Below, one piece after another: positions 1 through 7,478 of a DNA stretch of 64,000 nt (position 1 is the stretch's first letter; the number at the start of each line of letters is the position of its first letter). The stretch is from contig NZ_JACHEZ010000004.1 of the NCBI RefSeq assembly GCF_014201675.1, forward strand, positions 241,054-305,053, in the 5' to 3' direction. The translations under genes were made by a program, and so were the position numbers. The stretch comes from Oceanithermus desulfurans (GTDB taxonomy: Bacteria > Deinococcota > Deinococci > Deinococcales > Marinithermaceae). The notes under the pieces were generated by a model. The model made no database searches. It was not told the DNA's origin and saw only the letters and a program-made list of their open reading frames with translations.

Positions 1-1365
1 GCCATGGGGCTGGCGACGCCCACGGCCATCATGGTGGCCAGCGGCCGCGGCGCGCAGATGGGCGTGCTCTTCCGCAAGGGCGTGGCCATCGAGGGGCTGG
101 CGCGCATCGATACGGTGGTGCTGGACAAGACGGGAACGATCACCAAGGGCCGTCCGGAGCTGACCGACCTGCGCACCGCCCCGGGGTGGCGCGAGGACGA
201 GCTGCTCACCCTGGCGGCCGCGGTGGAGCAGTTGAGCGAACACCCCATCGCCCAGGCGGTCCGCGAGCGCGCCGAAGGCCTGACGCTGCCCGAGGTTGGC
301 GACTTCGAGGCCGTTCCCGGCTTCGGAGCCCGCGCCCGCGTGGCCGGGCGTGAGGTCGCCGTGGGCGCGGCCCGGTACATGGAGCGCCTGGGGTTGGACA
401 CCGCGTCCTTCGCGGCGGAGCAGGCCCGGCTCGAGGACGCCGGCCGCACCGTGATCTACGTCGCGGTGGATGGCGAGGTCGCCGGCCTGATCGCGGTTAG
501 CGACCCGGTCAAGGCGGGCAGTCAGGAGGCCGTCGCGGCCCTGCGCGGCGAGGGTCTGCACGTGGTGATGCTGACCGGGGACTCGGAGCGCACCGCCCGC
601 GCGGTGGCCCGCGAGGTCGGCATCGACGAGGTGATCAGCGAGGTGCTGCCCGCCGACAAGGCCCAGGTGGTGCGCGACCTGCAGGCGAAGGGGCGGCGCG
701 TAGCCTTCGTGGGCGACGGGATCAACGACGCCCCGGCGCTGGCGGGGGCCGACGTGGGCGTGGCCATCGGCACCGGCACCGACATCGCCGTCGAGGCCGG
801 CGACGTGGTGCTGATGCAGGGCGACCTGCGCGCCGTGGTGCGCGCGAGGGCGCTCGCGAAAAAGACGCTGTCCACGATCTACTGGAACTTCTTCTGGGCC
901 TTCGGTTACAACACCGCGCTGATCCCGGTCGCCGCGGGGGTCTTCTACCCCTTCACCGGCCTGCTGCTGCAGCCGGCGCTGGCCGCGGGCGCGATGAGCC
1001 TCTCGAGCATCCTGGTGCTCACGAACTCGCTGCGCCTCCGCTACTTCCAGCCGCCGCAGTTCGCGGGCGAGGCGGCCCCGCAGGTCCCCGCGCCGCGCAG
1101 CGGGGCCCGGGTGCTGCTCTACACCAGCCCCGGCTGCCCCGACTGCGCCGCGGTGAAGGCCTGGCTCGAGGCGCGTGGCGTGGCCTACGAAGAGCGGGAC
1201 CTGAGCCGCCCCGAGACCGCCGACGAGGCGGTGCGGAACTACGGCGTGCGGGTGGCCCCGATCACCGTGATCGACGGCCAGGCCCACTGGGGCACCTTCG
1301 CCGAGCAGCGACGGGTGCTGGAGCAGCGTCTGGGCGCCGGTGTGCCCGCCGAAGCGGCGGGCTGA
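1..1365 (+). CDS. copA: Cu+-translocating P1B-type ATPase with C-terminal glutaredoxin domain (5' truncated by window)
   Basis: This is the C-terminal part of a heavy-metal P-type ATPase that exports Cu+ across the inner membrane. The reading frame is already open at base 1; the first residues AMGLATPTA follow the CPC metal site of the sixth helix, which lies outside the window. Visible motifs are the phosphorylation site DKTGT, the nucleotide-domain HP (EHPIAQAV), TGDS and GDGINDAPAL. The last helices carry YN and MSLSS, the P1B-1 copper signature. After residue ~360 a separate thioredoxin-fold domain follows, with active site CPDC and a cis-Pro APIT motif, like NrdH/glutaredoxin. That fusion is unusual for CopA. 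The gene ends before a strong bidirectional terminator. Confidence 0.93.
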   Translation, partial: AMGLATPTAIMVASGRGAQMGVLFRKGVAIEGLARIDTVVLDKTGTITKGRPELTDLRTAPGWREDELLTLAAAVEQLSEHPIAQAVRERAEGLTLPEVGDFEAVPGFGARARVAGREVAVGAARYMERLGLDTASFAAEQARLEDAGRTVIYVAVDGEVAGLIAVSDPVKAGSQEAVAALRGEGLHVVMLTGDSERTARAVAREVGIDEVISEVLPADKAQVVRDLQAKGRRVAFVGDGINDAPALAGADVGVAIGTGTDIAVEAGDVVLMQGDLRAVVRARALAKKTLSTIYWNFFWAFGYNTALIPVAAGVFYPFTGLLLQPALAAGAMSLSSILVLTNSLRLRYFQPPQFAGEAAPQVPAPRSGARVLLYTSPGCPDCAAVKAWLEARGVAYEERDLSRPETADEAVRNYGVRVAPITVIDGQAHWGTFAEQRRVLEQRLGAGVPAEAAG

Positions 1366-1382
1366 GCCCACCCCGACCAAAG

Positions 1383-1410
1383 AAAAAGCAGGCCCGCGGG
1401 CCTGCTTTTT
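1383..1410. terminator. Bidirectional rho-independent terminator between copA and hup
   Basis: A perfect palindrome: A5, then GCAGGCCC/GGGCCTGC arms, then T5. It lies 17 bp after the copA stop and 12 bp after the convergent HU stop. The A-tract and T-tract let it work in both directions. Confidence 0.9.
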
Positions 1411-1422
1411 CGCGTACGGTCT

Positions 1423-1719
1423 TTATACGCGGACTTTTTCCTTCAGCGCCTTGCCGGGTTTGAAGGCCGGGTACTTGGAGGCGGGGATCTTGATCTTTTC
1501 GGTGGTGCCGGGCTTCACGCCGGTGCGGGCCTTGCGCTTGCGCACCTCGAAGGTCCCGAAGCCGGTGAGCTGCACCTTGTAGTCGCGGTCGAGGAAGGTG
1601 GCGATCTCGTCGAGGAAGGTATCGATGCAGGCCTTCGCGTCCTTCTTCTTCAGCCCGGTGATCTCGGCGACGTGGTTGACCAGATCCGATTTCGTAACCG
1701 TCTTCTTCTTGTTTGCCAT
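1423..1719 (-). CDS. hup: HU family DNA-binding protein
   Basis: A 98-residue nucleoid-associated histone-like protein that bends and compacts DNA as a dimer. It starts MANKKKTVTKSDLV and carries the beta-arm motif TGFGTFEVRKRKARTG and the end PAFKPGKALKE, all typical of HU. The ATG at 1719 is preceded by AAGGAGGTGTACGT, an ideal Shine-Dalgarno at good distance, so the longer upstream frame is not the start. A TATAGT -10 box lies upstream. It is the last gene of a minus-strand run after the acyltransferase but has its own promoter and terminator. Confidence 0.96.
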   Translation of the reverse strand: MANKKKTVTKSDLVNHVAEITGLKKKDAKACIDTFLDEIATFLDRDYKVQLTGFGTFEVRKRKARTGVKPGTTEKIKIPASKYPAFKPGKALKEKVRV

Positions 1720-1753
1720 ACGTACACCTCCTTGAATATTGCTTTCCTTACGG

Positions 1754-1783
1754 ACTATACCACGCCTTGCCCCCAAAATTCAA
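1754..1783 (-). promoter_or_regulatory. Promoter of the HU gene
   Basis: On the minus strand TTGAAT (1783-1778) and TATAGT (1759-1754) are separated by 18 bp, 34 bp ahead of the HU start. The -35 box overlaps the stop codon of the upstream acyltransferase gene. Confidence 0.65.
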
Positions 1784-2478
1784 GCCTGGTCCGCGTTTTC
1801 TGGCGTTTCTTGCTGTAAGGTTGTTTTTTTCAAGTATCCTTCCGGTAAGTAATCCTCAGGCAGCAACCGGGCCACGGCGGCCTCGATCCGGCGCGTTGCT
1901 TCTTCCAAATGGGCCTTGTCGAGCCGCTCCGCGGCTCCGCCCAGATCGATGGGATCGCCGATGACGACGCGTATTCTGCCTCCCAGGCGCGGCCGGCTCC
2001 CCGGAGGCCAGACCTCGCGGGTGCCGACGATGGCCACCGGCAGGACGCGGGCTCCGGTGCGCAGCGCGATCGCCGCGGCGCCCGTCTTGAAGGGTTCCAG
2101 GTGGCCGCTGCGGCTGCGGCGACCTTCGGGAAAGATTCCGAAGGCCATGCCGGCGCGCAGCGCCCGGATGGCGGCCTTGACGGCGGCCAGGTCGCCGGAG
2201 CCGCGCTCCACCGGGATGGCGTAGAGCTTGCGCAGCAGCCAGCCCAGGCCGGGGATGCGGAAGAGGTCGCCGCGGGCGATGAAGGCGATGGGCCGGGGCA
2301 GCACCACCCCGATCACCAGCGGGTCGATGAAGGAGTGGTGGTTGGCGGCGATGACGACGGGCCCCTCGGGGGGGACGCGGTCCGCCCCCTCCACCTCGAT
2401 TCGGTAGAGGAGGCGCAGCAAGCCGCGCACGATGCGTTTGACCGTGCGGTAGACGAGGTTCGGACGCGACCGGGCCAC
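1780..2478 (-). CDS. 1-acyl-sn-glycerol-3-phosphate acyltransferase (PlsC-like)
   Basis: A 232-residue PlsC-type lysophospholipid acyltransferase that would acylate lysophosphatidate in membrane lipid synthesis. It shows the catalytic HX4D motif (NHHSFIDP), the substrate-binding FPEGRRSRSG motif and a C-terminal VAIVGT block. A hydrophobic N-terminal stretch (RIVRGLLRLLYRI) would attach it to the membrane. The start is taken as GTG 2478, nine bases after the endonuclease V stop; no strong ribosome-binding site decides it. It is the third gene of the SIS-nfi-plsC run. Confidence 0.85.
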   Translation of the reverse strand: MARSRPNLVYRTVKRIVRGLLRLLYRIEVEGADRVPPEGPVVIAANHHSFIDPLVIGVVLPRPIAFIARGDLFRIPGLGWLLRKLYAIPVERGSGDLAAVKAAIRALRAGMAFGIFPEGRRSRSGHLEPFKTGAAAIALRTGARVLPVAIVGTREVWPPGSRPRLGGRIRVVIGDPIDLGGAAERLDKAHLEEATRRIEAAVARLLPEDYLPEGYLKKTTLQQETPENADQA

Positions 2479-2486
2479 AACTCGTT

Positions 2487-3218
2487 TTACCCGATATCCT
2501 GGCGGCCTACCAAGCCCAGCCGCCGCGCCCGCCCCGCCCAGAGGTGGGCCTGGCGCAGCGGCTCGGGCAGCTTCGTCGTCCGCGGCAGGGCGAGCACCGC
2601 CTCGAGTGCCTCGTTCATCCCGATGCGGTGCCCCGGAGAGACGTAGACGGGCTTCACCCGCGCCCGTGTGCGCACCACCCAGCCCACCTGCCGCCCCCTG
2701 GCGCAGGGGGTGCCGACCGGGGCGTCCTCGGCGCAGAGGGGCACGGCGGAGCCGGCGGCCTCGGCGAGCGCGCCCACGGCCTCGCCGAAGAGGCGGCTCT
2801 TGGCGACGCCCAGACTGGAGAGCCCGGTGTGCACCCCCAGGTGGGCGGCGATGCCCAGACCACGGGGGTGGGCGATGCCCTGGCCGTCCACCAGCAGCGC
2901 GTCGGGATCGGCCCCCAGGGCCTCGAGCGCGGCGAGGTAGACCGGAGCCTCGCGGAAGGAGAGGTAGCCGGGCACGTAGGGGAAGACCTCGTCCGCCGGC
3001 ACGCGGGCGATCCCGACGGCCAGCGCCCGCGCGGCCACCACGTCCCACAGCACCGCCGCGGCCACGAGGGCGCCGCCCCGGCGGATCGAGGCGTCGAGCG
3101 CGGCCAGCCGCCGCACCCCCGCCCAGCTGCCGGCCAGTTCGACGCGGGCGGCCAGCTCCCGCTGCAGCGCCCCCGCCGCCGCCAGGTCCAAAGGGCGGGG
3201 AAAGGGCGGCGGCTTCAC
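2487..3218 (-). CDS. nfi: Endonuclease V (deoxyinosine 3'-endonuclease)
   Basis: A 243-residue DNA-repair nuclease that cuts the second phosphodiester 3' to deoxyinosine. Family residues are present: LDAS (first Asp), the wedge PYVPGYLSFREAP with the metal-binding Glu, the DGQG/AHPR block with the second Asp, and the late YVSPGHRIGM segment. Length fits the family (~220-240). The GTG start at 3218 overlaps the stop of the upstream SIS gene as GTGA, so the two are probably translationally coupled. Confidence 0.93.
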   Translation of the reverse strand: MKPPPFPRPLDLAAAGALQRELAARVELAGSWAGVRRLAALDASIRRGGALVAAAVLWDVVAARALAVGIARVPADEVFPYVPGYLSFREAPVYLAALEALGADPDALLVDGQGIAHPRGLGIAAHLGVHTGLSSLGVAKSRLFGEAVGALAEAAGSAVPLCAEDAPVGTPCARGRQVGWVVRTRARVKPVYVSPGHRIGMNEALEAVLALPRTTKLPEPLRQAHLWAGRARRLGLVGRQDIG

Positions 3219-4102
3219 GCTTCTTCGCGCAACCGCGCCAGCACCTCGGCGTCGGCGGGGTTCTGGCCGTAGAGGATGGCCAGGTAGTACGAGGCCCAGG
3301 CGACGAAGTACCAGGCGGCCATCATCTCGGGGATCAGCCCCTCGGCCGGCGGTTCGGGGAGCTCGAGCACGGTGTCCACCCGCGTTTCCAGAATTTCGAC
3401 GGCCAGGCGGGTGCGCTCGTCCTCGCCCACCACCACCGCCGCCAGCGGGTCGCCTTGCTCGTGCCGCGCCTCCAGCGCGGTGATGAAGAACTCGAGGCTG
3501 CCGGGCGGCGGCGCAATGGAGAGGCTGCCGCCGATGCGGGCGAAGGTCTGCTGCAGCGCGGCCGCCAGGCCGCGGTAGCGCTCCGACACCACCCAGACGG
3601 GGATGCGCTCGATCAGGTTCCAGGCAAAGAACTTGGCGGGGTTGTCCTCGGTGGGCACCTCGGGCCCAAGCCCCGCGGCCAGGGCCTCGAGGGCGCGGTC
3701 CACCCGGGCTCCCGCCTCGGCCTCGCCCGTGGCCTCCTGCAGGAAGCGCAGGTAGCGGTAGGGGCTGAGCGGGTGGGGCGCCACCGGCACGTCCACCGCC
3801 TCGCCGAAGCCCACGCGCACCACCCGCGCGCCGCTGGCCTCGGCGGCGGCCACCGCGCCGCCGGCGGCCCCCAGGTCGAGCCCGCCCTGCAGGACGAACT
3901 GGGTGCCGCCCTCGGTCATCAGCCGGGGGATCCAGAGATGGGCCAGCTCCGCGGGCCACCAGGCCTCGCCGAAGCCCACCACCCCGTAGGGGGCGGGGTA
4001 GGCCTCCTCGGGGCGGGGGAAGTCGCCGGGGAGCCGGGTCAGGTCGCGGTGCAGCTGTTGTTCGTCGACCTTGTAGTCCTCGTGGGCGTCGAGGTTGCGC
4101 AT
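3215..4102 (-). CDS. SIS-domain protein with bacterial phosphoglucose/phosphomannose isomerase C-terminal domain
   Basis: A 295-residue protein resembling bifunctional phosphoglucose/phosphomannose isomerases. The first half is SIS-like (GGLDLGAAGG, then VRVGFGEAVD). The last ~80 residues match the bact-PGI_C pattern, ending WYFVAWASYYLAILYGQNPAD, close to the usual YLALLRGVDPTPV. It may interconvert hexose-6-phosphates, but the catalytic residues were not fully traced, so substrate is open. The first 24 codons plus 3 upstream bases are repeated exactly at 5015-5090. It heads a minus-strand run with nfi and plsC. No clear Shine-Dalgarno precedes ATG 4102. Confidence 0.78.
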   Translation of the reverse strand: MRNLDAHEDYKVDEQQLHRDLTRLPGDFPRPEEAYPAPYGVVGFGEAWWPAELAHLWIPRLMTEGGTQFVLQGGLDLGAAGGAVAAAEASGARVVRVGFGEAVDVPVAPHPLSPYRYLRFLQEATGEAEAGARVDRALEALAAGLGPEVPTEDNPAKFFAWNLIERIPVWVVSERYRGLAAALQQTFARIGGSLSIAPPPGSLEFFITALEARHEQGDPLAAVVVGEDERTRLAVEILETRVDTVLELPEPPAEGLIPEMMAAWYFVAWASYYLAILYGQNPADAEVLARLREEA

Positions 4103-4105
4103 AGG
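4030..4105 (-). repeat. Direct repeat copy 1 (5' end of the SIS gene)
   Basis: These 76 bp are identical to 5015-5090. They cover codons 1-24 of the SIS gene plus three bases upstream. The two copies bracket the membrane-protein gene. Confidence 0.97.
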
Positions 4106-4131
4106 TTAAGCCTAGCAGGTGCGGGCTTGAA

Positions 4132-4884
4132 TTAGCTGCCTTCCCCCCGTGTTCGGAGCTCGAGCATTACCAGACCGATGCCCATCGCCAGCAAGCTTGG
4201 ACCCAGAAGGGCGAGGGTGACCCAAGCGGTCGCGAGGGGGGCGTTCCAGGCCTGAGCAAATCCCGTGGGCCACACGAAAGCTACCAGTGCTGCGAGCAAC
4301 ACACCACCGCCACCCAGCAAACTGAGACTAAGGGCTGGTAATAAAAAGAGCCAATGGCCGCCATTGTCCAACGGGGCGAGCCGTGACAGCGCCAAAACCA
4401 CTAAGTACGCGGCCGCATACGGTAGGGCTGCAGCCAGTGGGTTAACGAAGAGCAGGGGCACTGCGTAAGCCAGTGAGAGGAGCAGAAGCCCGAAGGGGAG
4501 CTTGGTCGCCGTCGGGCCTGAGAGAGTTGGGGCCAGCAACAAGATTAGCAACGGCAAACCCAGCGTTGTAAACGCCAACAGTTCGCTCATGGGCGGACAG
4601 GCGTCAAGGTAACACGAGGCGGTTCCGATGGCCGCCGCGACGGCCCCGATCAGAACCACGCTGGCCACCAACAGATAAGAAATCGAGGCTCCCATCGAGC
4701 GGAGTGAAAACCATGTGGCTACCACCCAGATCAGCCCCGTGAGCGTGAACCTGATGACCGTACCCGTGAGTTTAAGGTTCGGTTCGTACATGTAAGCAAT
4801 GCCACCGGTGGAATAGAACACCGTTGCAGCCGTGGCAAGGAAGAGCAGCGCGGCTAACAAAACATAAGTAAACTTGTTTTCCAT
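4132..4884 (-). CDS. Hypothetical polytopic membrane protein
   Basis: A 250-residue protein of unknown family with about seven to eight predicted membrane helices (for example VLLAALLFLATAATVF, LLVASVVLIGAVAAAIG, LLSLAYAVPLLFV) and no charged catalytic motif. A TATTAT box sits 7 nt before the ATG, with TTGACT further upstream, suggesting its own, perhaps leaderless, promoter. Its codon use is clearly less GC-biased than its neighbours', and it lies between two copies of the SIS gene 5' end. Recent acquisition is therefore likely (inference). I do not recognise a function. Confidence 0.75.
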   Translation of the reverse strand: MENKFTYVLLAALLFLATAATVFYSTGGIAYMYEPNLKLTGTVIRFTLTGLIWVVATWFSLRSMGASISYLLVASVVLIGAVAAAIGTASCYLDACPPMSELLAFTTLGLPLLILLLAPTLSGPTATKLPFGLLLLSLAYAVPLLFVNPLAAALPYAAAYLVVLALSRLAPLDNGGHWLFLLPALSLSLLGGGGVLLAALVAFVWPTGFAQAWNAPLATAWVTLALLGPSLLAMGIGLVMLELRTRGEGS

Positions 4885-4958
4885 TGCCTACATAATAACT
4901 TACAATCAGTAGTCAAGGTGACCTGGCGGTATCTGCTTCTTGACGTTGCGGATCCGGT

Positions 4959-5087
4959 CTAGGATTGCTCGCAGCCTGCGGTAGCGGCCCCGACATACGG
5001 GTTTACGTTCTCGAGGAGCCGGGTCAGGTCGCGGTGCAGCTGTTGTTCGTCGACCTTGTAGTCCTCGTGGGCGTCGAGGTTGCGCAT
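4959..5087 (-). pseudogene. Truncated 5' remnant of the SIS isomerase gene
   Basis: The ATG at 5087 opens a 42-codon frame whose first 24 residues are identical to the SIS protein (MRNLDAHEDYKV...), after which 18 unrelated residues lead to a stop. It is the second copy of the duplicated segment and is not a functional isomerase. Confidence 0.85.
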
Positions 5088-5090
5088 AGG
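5015..5090 (-). repeat. Direct repeat copy 2 (5' end of the SIS gene)
   Basis: Identical over 76 bp to 4030-4105, 985 bp away. Beyond both ends the sequences diverge, although short CCTAG and CAG matches continue past the right end. Confidence 0.97.
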
Positions 5091-5348
5091 CCTAGCTTAG
5101 CAGCGAAACCGGGAGGTGCCTTCTCGTTTAATCTTGGGCCCGCGGAACCGGCCACAAGAACCGTCTACACTAGCCACGCGGCCAGGGGAAGAAAGGGCAG
5201 CAACACGGAGCGCGATGCTTGCCCGAAAACCCAGGGAGGTGACCAGCTCCGCGGCGGGCGCGACGAATATAGCCAAACGATGTACAGTACGCCAGCCAAT
5301 CCGCATTCGCCAAGGTCTCCTCATGGTCTGGCGGTATAAGCAGTTCAT

Positions 5349-5993
5349 ATGCGTGCGACCCGTAGGACCGCTTTCGCTCTGATCCTGGTCGGGTTTGTAC
5401 TGGGTTTGTCCGGCTGCCTCGAGACCGAGGCCAAGCTGACCTGGCATCCCGACGGATCGATCGACCTCAAGGTGCGGCTCGAGGGCGACGCGCTCTCGGG
5501 GCAGGCGCAGCAGATCGCGGACCGGCTGCGCCTGAGCGGGTTCCGTGACGTGAGCTTCTCGGCCACGCGCCTCAGCGCGGTGCAGCCGCTCAAGCTGGCG
5601 GGCTGGGACCGCTTCAGCGGCTGGTTGCCGGGGCGCTTCGCTTACGCCGACCGCAGCGGCCTGGTCCTCTCGCGCACGAGCTGGGTCGTCTTCGAGGACT
5701 ACGCCCTCGTCGGGACCCTCGACGTGGGCCGGATCACCGAGCTGCCGTCGTTCGTGCGCGCGCTGGGGCTCCCCTTCGTCTTCAAGGTCGAGGCCCCCTG
5801 GCCCGCCCTGAGCAGCAACGCCAGCCGGGTGGAGGGGCGCACCTACGTCTGGCGGGCGCGGCTGGGCCAGCCCTTTCCGGTGCGTATCGTCTACCGCCGC
5901 TGGTACCCGGAGCGGGCCCTGGCCCTCGTCCTGGCCCTGGGGGCGGTCAGCCTAGTTCTTTGGCGTAGGTCACGACGGCGTCGGCGAGTTTGA
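5349..5993 (+). CDS. LppM/DUF3153-like lipoprotein
   Basis: A 214-residue exported protein. It has a basic N-terminus, a hydrophobic stretch and the lipobox LSGC (lipidated Cys ~22). The following LETEAKLTWHPDGS resembles the start of DUF3153/LppM domains. A C-terminal membrane helix (RALALVLALGAVSLVLW) ends in a run of arginines, so it is anchored at both ends with the domain outside. No enzymatic function is suggested. The 3' end overlaps the convergent GNAT gene by 47 bp. A -10-like TATAAG lies 8 nt before the ATG. Confidence 0.8.
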   Translation: MRATRRTAFALILVGFVLGLSGCLETEAKLTWHPDGSIDLKVRLEGDALSGQAQQIADRLRLSGFRDVSFSATRLSAVQPLKLAGWDRFSGWLPGRFAYADRSGLVLSRTSWVVFEDYALVGTLDVGRITELPSFVRALGLPFVFKVEAPWPALSSNASRVEGRTYVWRARLGQPFPVRIVYRRWYPERALALVLALGAVSLVLWRRSRRRRRV

Positions 5994-6792
5994 ACCCCAG
6001 GCGTTCGTAGAGGGCGATGGCCGCCTTTTCGTGGTCGTGGGCGCGCACCTTGAGCTCGCGGGCGCCGCCGCCGAAGGCGTAGTCCGCCGCCGCGGCCAGC
6101 AGCGCCCGGCCCACGCCGCGGCCCCTGGCCTCGGGGACGACGCCCAGGTAGGCGATCTCGGCGGCGTCGGGGGTGGTTTCCAGCTCCACCAGCCCCACCG
6201 GCCGCTCCCCTTCGAAGGCGTACCACAGGTGCACGTCGGGGCGCTGGAAGTGCTCGATCAGCTCGAGCGCCGACCAGCCCAGGCGCAGGCTCCAGGTGTC
6301 CTCGCTGCTGCGGTAGAGCTCGCAGTAGACCTCGGGGTCCAGGTTCTCCACCCGCTCGAGGCGCACCCCTGCGGGCGGGGGGTAGGCGAGGTCGCGCGGG
6401 GGCGTGGTGAAGAAGTAGGAGGTGTGCACGGGCGCGTAGCCCCACGTCTGCAGCGCCGCGCGCAGGCTGCGGTTGGCCTCGTGCGGGAAGGCGTAGAGGG
6501 TGTGCCAGCCGCGGGCCGCCGCCTCGCGGTCGGCGTGTTCGAGGAGGGGCGCGGGGTCGGCCTCGCGCACCAGCGGCCCCTCGAGGGCGCCGCCCTGGCG
6601 GAAGGGGTAGAGGGCGGCGTAGCCGGCGAGGCGCTCGCCCAGCTCCAGGACCCACCCCTCGTCGGCGGCCCACCAGAGCTCGTCCTCGCTGCGGGCTTCG
6701 GGCGCGAGCACCCGGCGGGCGGGGTCGGCGTCCATCCAGCGCAGCAGCGCGAGCAGACCGCCAAGGTCTTCGGGGCGCACCGGCCGTACCAT
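5947..6792 (-). CDS. GNAT family N-acetyltransferase
   Basis: A 281-residue acetyl-CoA-dependent acyltransferase. The C-terminal half has the acetyl-CoA site: beta-4 IAYLGVVPEARGRGVGRALL, matching V-x-P-x-x-R-G-x-G-x-G/A, followed by HDHEKAAIALYERLGF. The N-terminal half looks like a second, degenerate GNAT fold. The substrate cannot be read from sequence. The ATG at 6792 has a TACAAT box 10 nt upstream, so the leader would be only a few nucleotides. Confidence 0.9.
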   Translation of the reverse strand: MVRPVRPEDLGGLLALLRWMDADPARRVLAPEARSEDELWWAADEGWVLELGERLAGYAALYPFRQGGALEGPLVREADPAPLLEHADREAAARGWHTLYAFPHEANRSLRAALQTWGYAPVHTSYFFTTPPRDLAYPPPAGVRLERVENLDPEVYCELYRSSEDTWSLRLGWSALELIEHFQRPDVHLWYAFEGERPVGLVELETTPDAAEIAYLGVVPEARGRGVGRALLAAAADYAFGGGARELKVRAHDHEKAAIALYERLGFKLADAVVTYAKELG

Positions 6793-6802
6793 GGTTGCCT
6801 TG

Positions 6803-6808
6803 ATTGTA
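6803..6808 (-). promoter_or_regulatory. -10 box of the GNAT gene
   Basis: TACAAT on the minus strand, 10 nt before the ATG at 6792. Transcription would begin about 3 nt before the start codon. Confidence 0.6.
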
Positions 6809-6817
6809 GCACCGCCC

Positions 6818-7444
6818 TCAGCCGTTCAGACGCGCCAGCACGCCGTCCGCGCCGTAGAAGCGCAGCTCGGTCCAGGCGGCGTAGTCCTGCTCCAGCCGCA
6901 GCCCTTCCGCGAGCGGCAGGAAGGGGAGGGCGAGGCGCAGCGCCACCCGGTTCACCGTGCAGTTGCCCACCAGGACCACGTCCCCGCCCGGGTGCCGCTC
7001 GAGGAGCCGTTCCAGCAGCGGGCGGGTCCGCCGCTCCACGTCGACCAGGCTTTCGCCCCCCGGGGGCGCGAAACCTGCCTCGTCGTGCTTCCAGCGCTCC
7101 ACGTCGGCGGGCCAGCGCCGGCGCACCGTCGCGAAGTCCAGCCCCTCCCAGTCGCCCCAGGCGCGTTCCCGCAGCCCCGGCTCGAGGGTGTAGGGTGCGC
7201 CCAGCCGCTCGGCGAGGAGCCGCGCCGCCTCGGTTTCGGCGAGGCTGTCGGGGGCGTAGACGTGGGTTACCGCCGCCTCCAGCCGGGCGGCCAGGCCCGC
7301 GAGCGCGTCCCGGCCGGCGGGCGTCAGCGGCCGGCCGGGGTGGCTGTAGAGCACGCCGCGCGGGTTTTCCACCGGTCCCGCGCGCGTGAGCCAGAGCCGC
7401 GTCGGCGGCGGGGCGCCGTCCAGGAAGCGCGCGAGCATACCCAT
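6818..7444 (-). CDS. Histidine phosphatase family protein (phosphoglycerate mutase-like)
   Basis: A 208-residue branch-1 histidine phosphatase-like protein. The usual catalytic RHG near the N-terminus reads TRAGPVENP here, so the expected catalytic His is Ala. Other family parts are present: SHPGRPLTPAGRDAL, LRERAWGDWEGL, GGESLVDVERR and a late VVLVGNCTVNRVAL in place of VSHG. Loss of both key histidines (RHG to RAG, SHG to GNC) suggests an inactive or repurposed enzyme. The start at 7444 is set by a GATAAT box 6 nt upstream. Confidence 0.82.
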   Translation of the reverse strand: MGMLARFLDGAPPPTRLWLTRAGPVENPRGVLYSHPGRPLTPAGRDALAGLAARLEAAVTHVYAPDSLAETEAARLLAERLGAPYTLEPGLRERAWGDWEGLDFATVRRRWPADVERWKHDEAGFAPPGGESLVDVERRTRPLLERLLERHPGGDVVLVGNCTVNRVALRLALPFLPLAEGLRLEQDYAAWTELRFYGADGVLARLNG

Positions 7445-7478
7445 GAGGGCATTATCCCACGGCGTATAAAATGGGCGA
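7445..7478. promoter_or_regulatory. 34-bp divergent promoter region, both genes apparently leaderless
   Basis: On the minus strand GATAAT (7456-7451) is 6 nt before ATG 7444. On the plus strand TAAAAT (7467-7472) is 6 nt before ATG 7479. Each -35 region must lie inside or next to the opposite promoter or gene. Confidence 0.7.

Larger units (their letters stand above)
4885..5348. other. Intergenic segment with repeat copy and gene debris
   Basis: Apart from the repeat copy I see no convincing gene here. On the minus strand from about 5013 down to 4906 one frame reads like coding sequence (RYRRLRAILDRIRN, then a stop at LDY*), possibly a leftover of a foreign gene; I cannot assign it. The part 5091-5348 has short open frames in several phases, none with family features. 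A TATAAG box at 5335-5340 lies 8 nt before the next gene. Confidence 0.4.

Noticed and set aside
5097..5447. Open frames on both strands between the repeat copy and the DUF3153 gene
   Set aside because: Frames in several phases of similar length, no start signals and no recognisable protein text.
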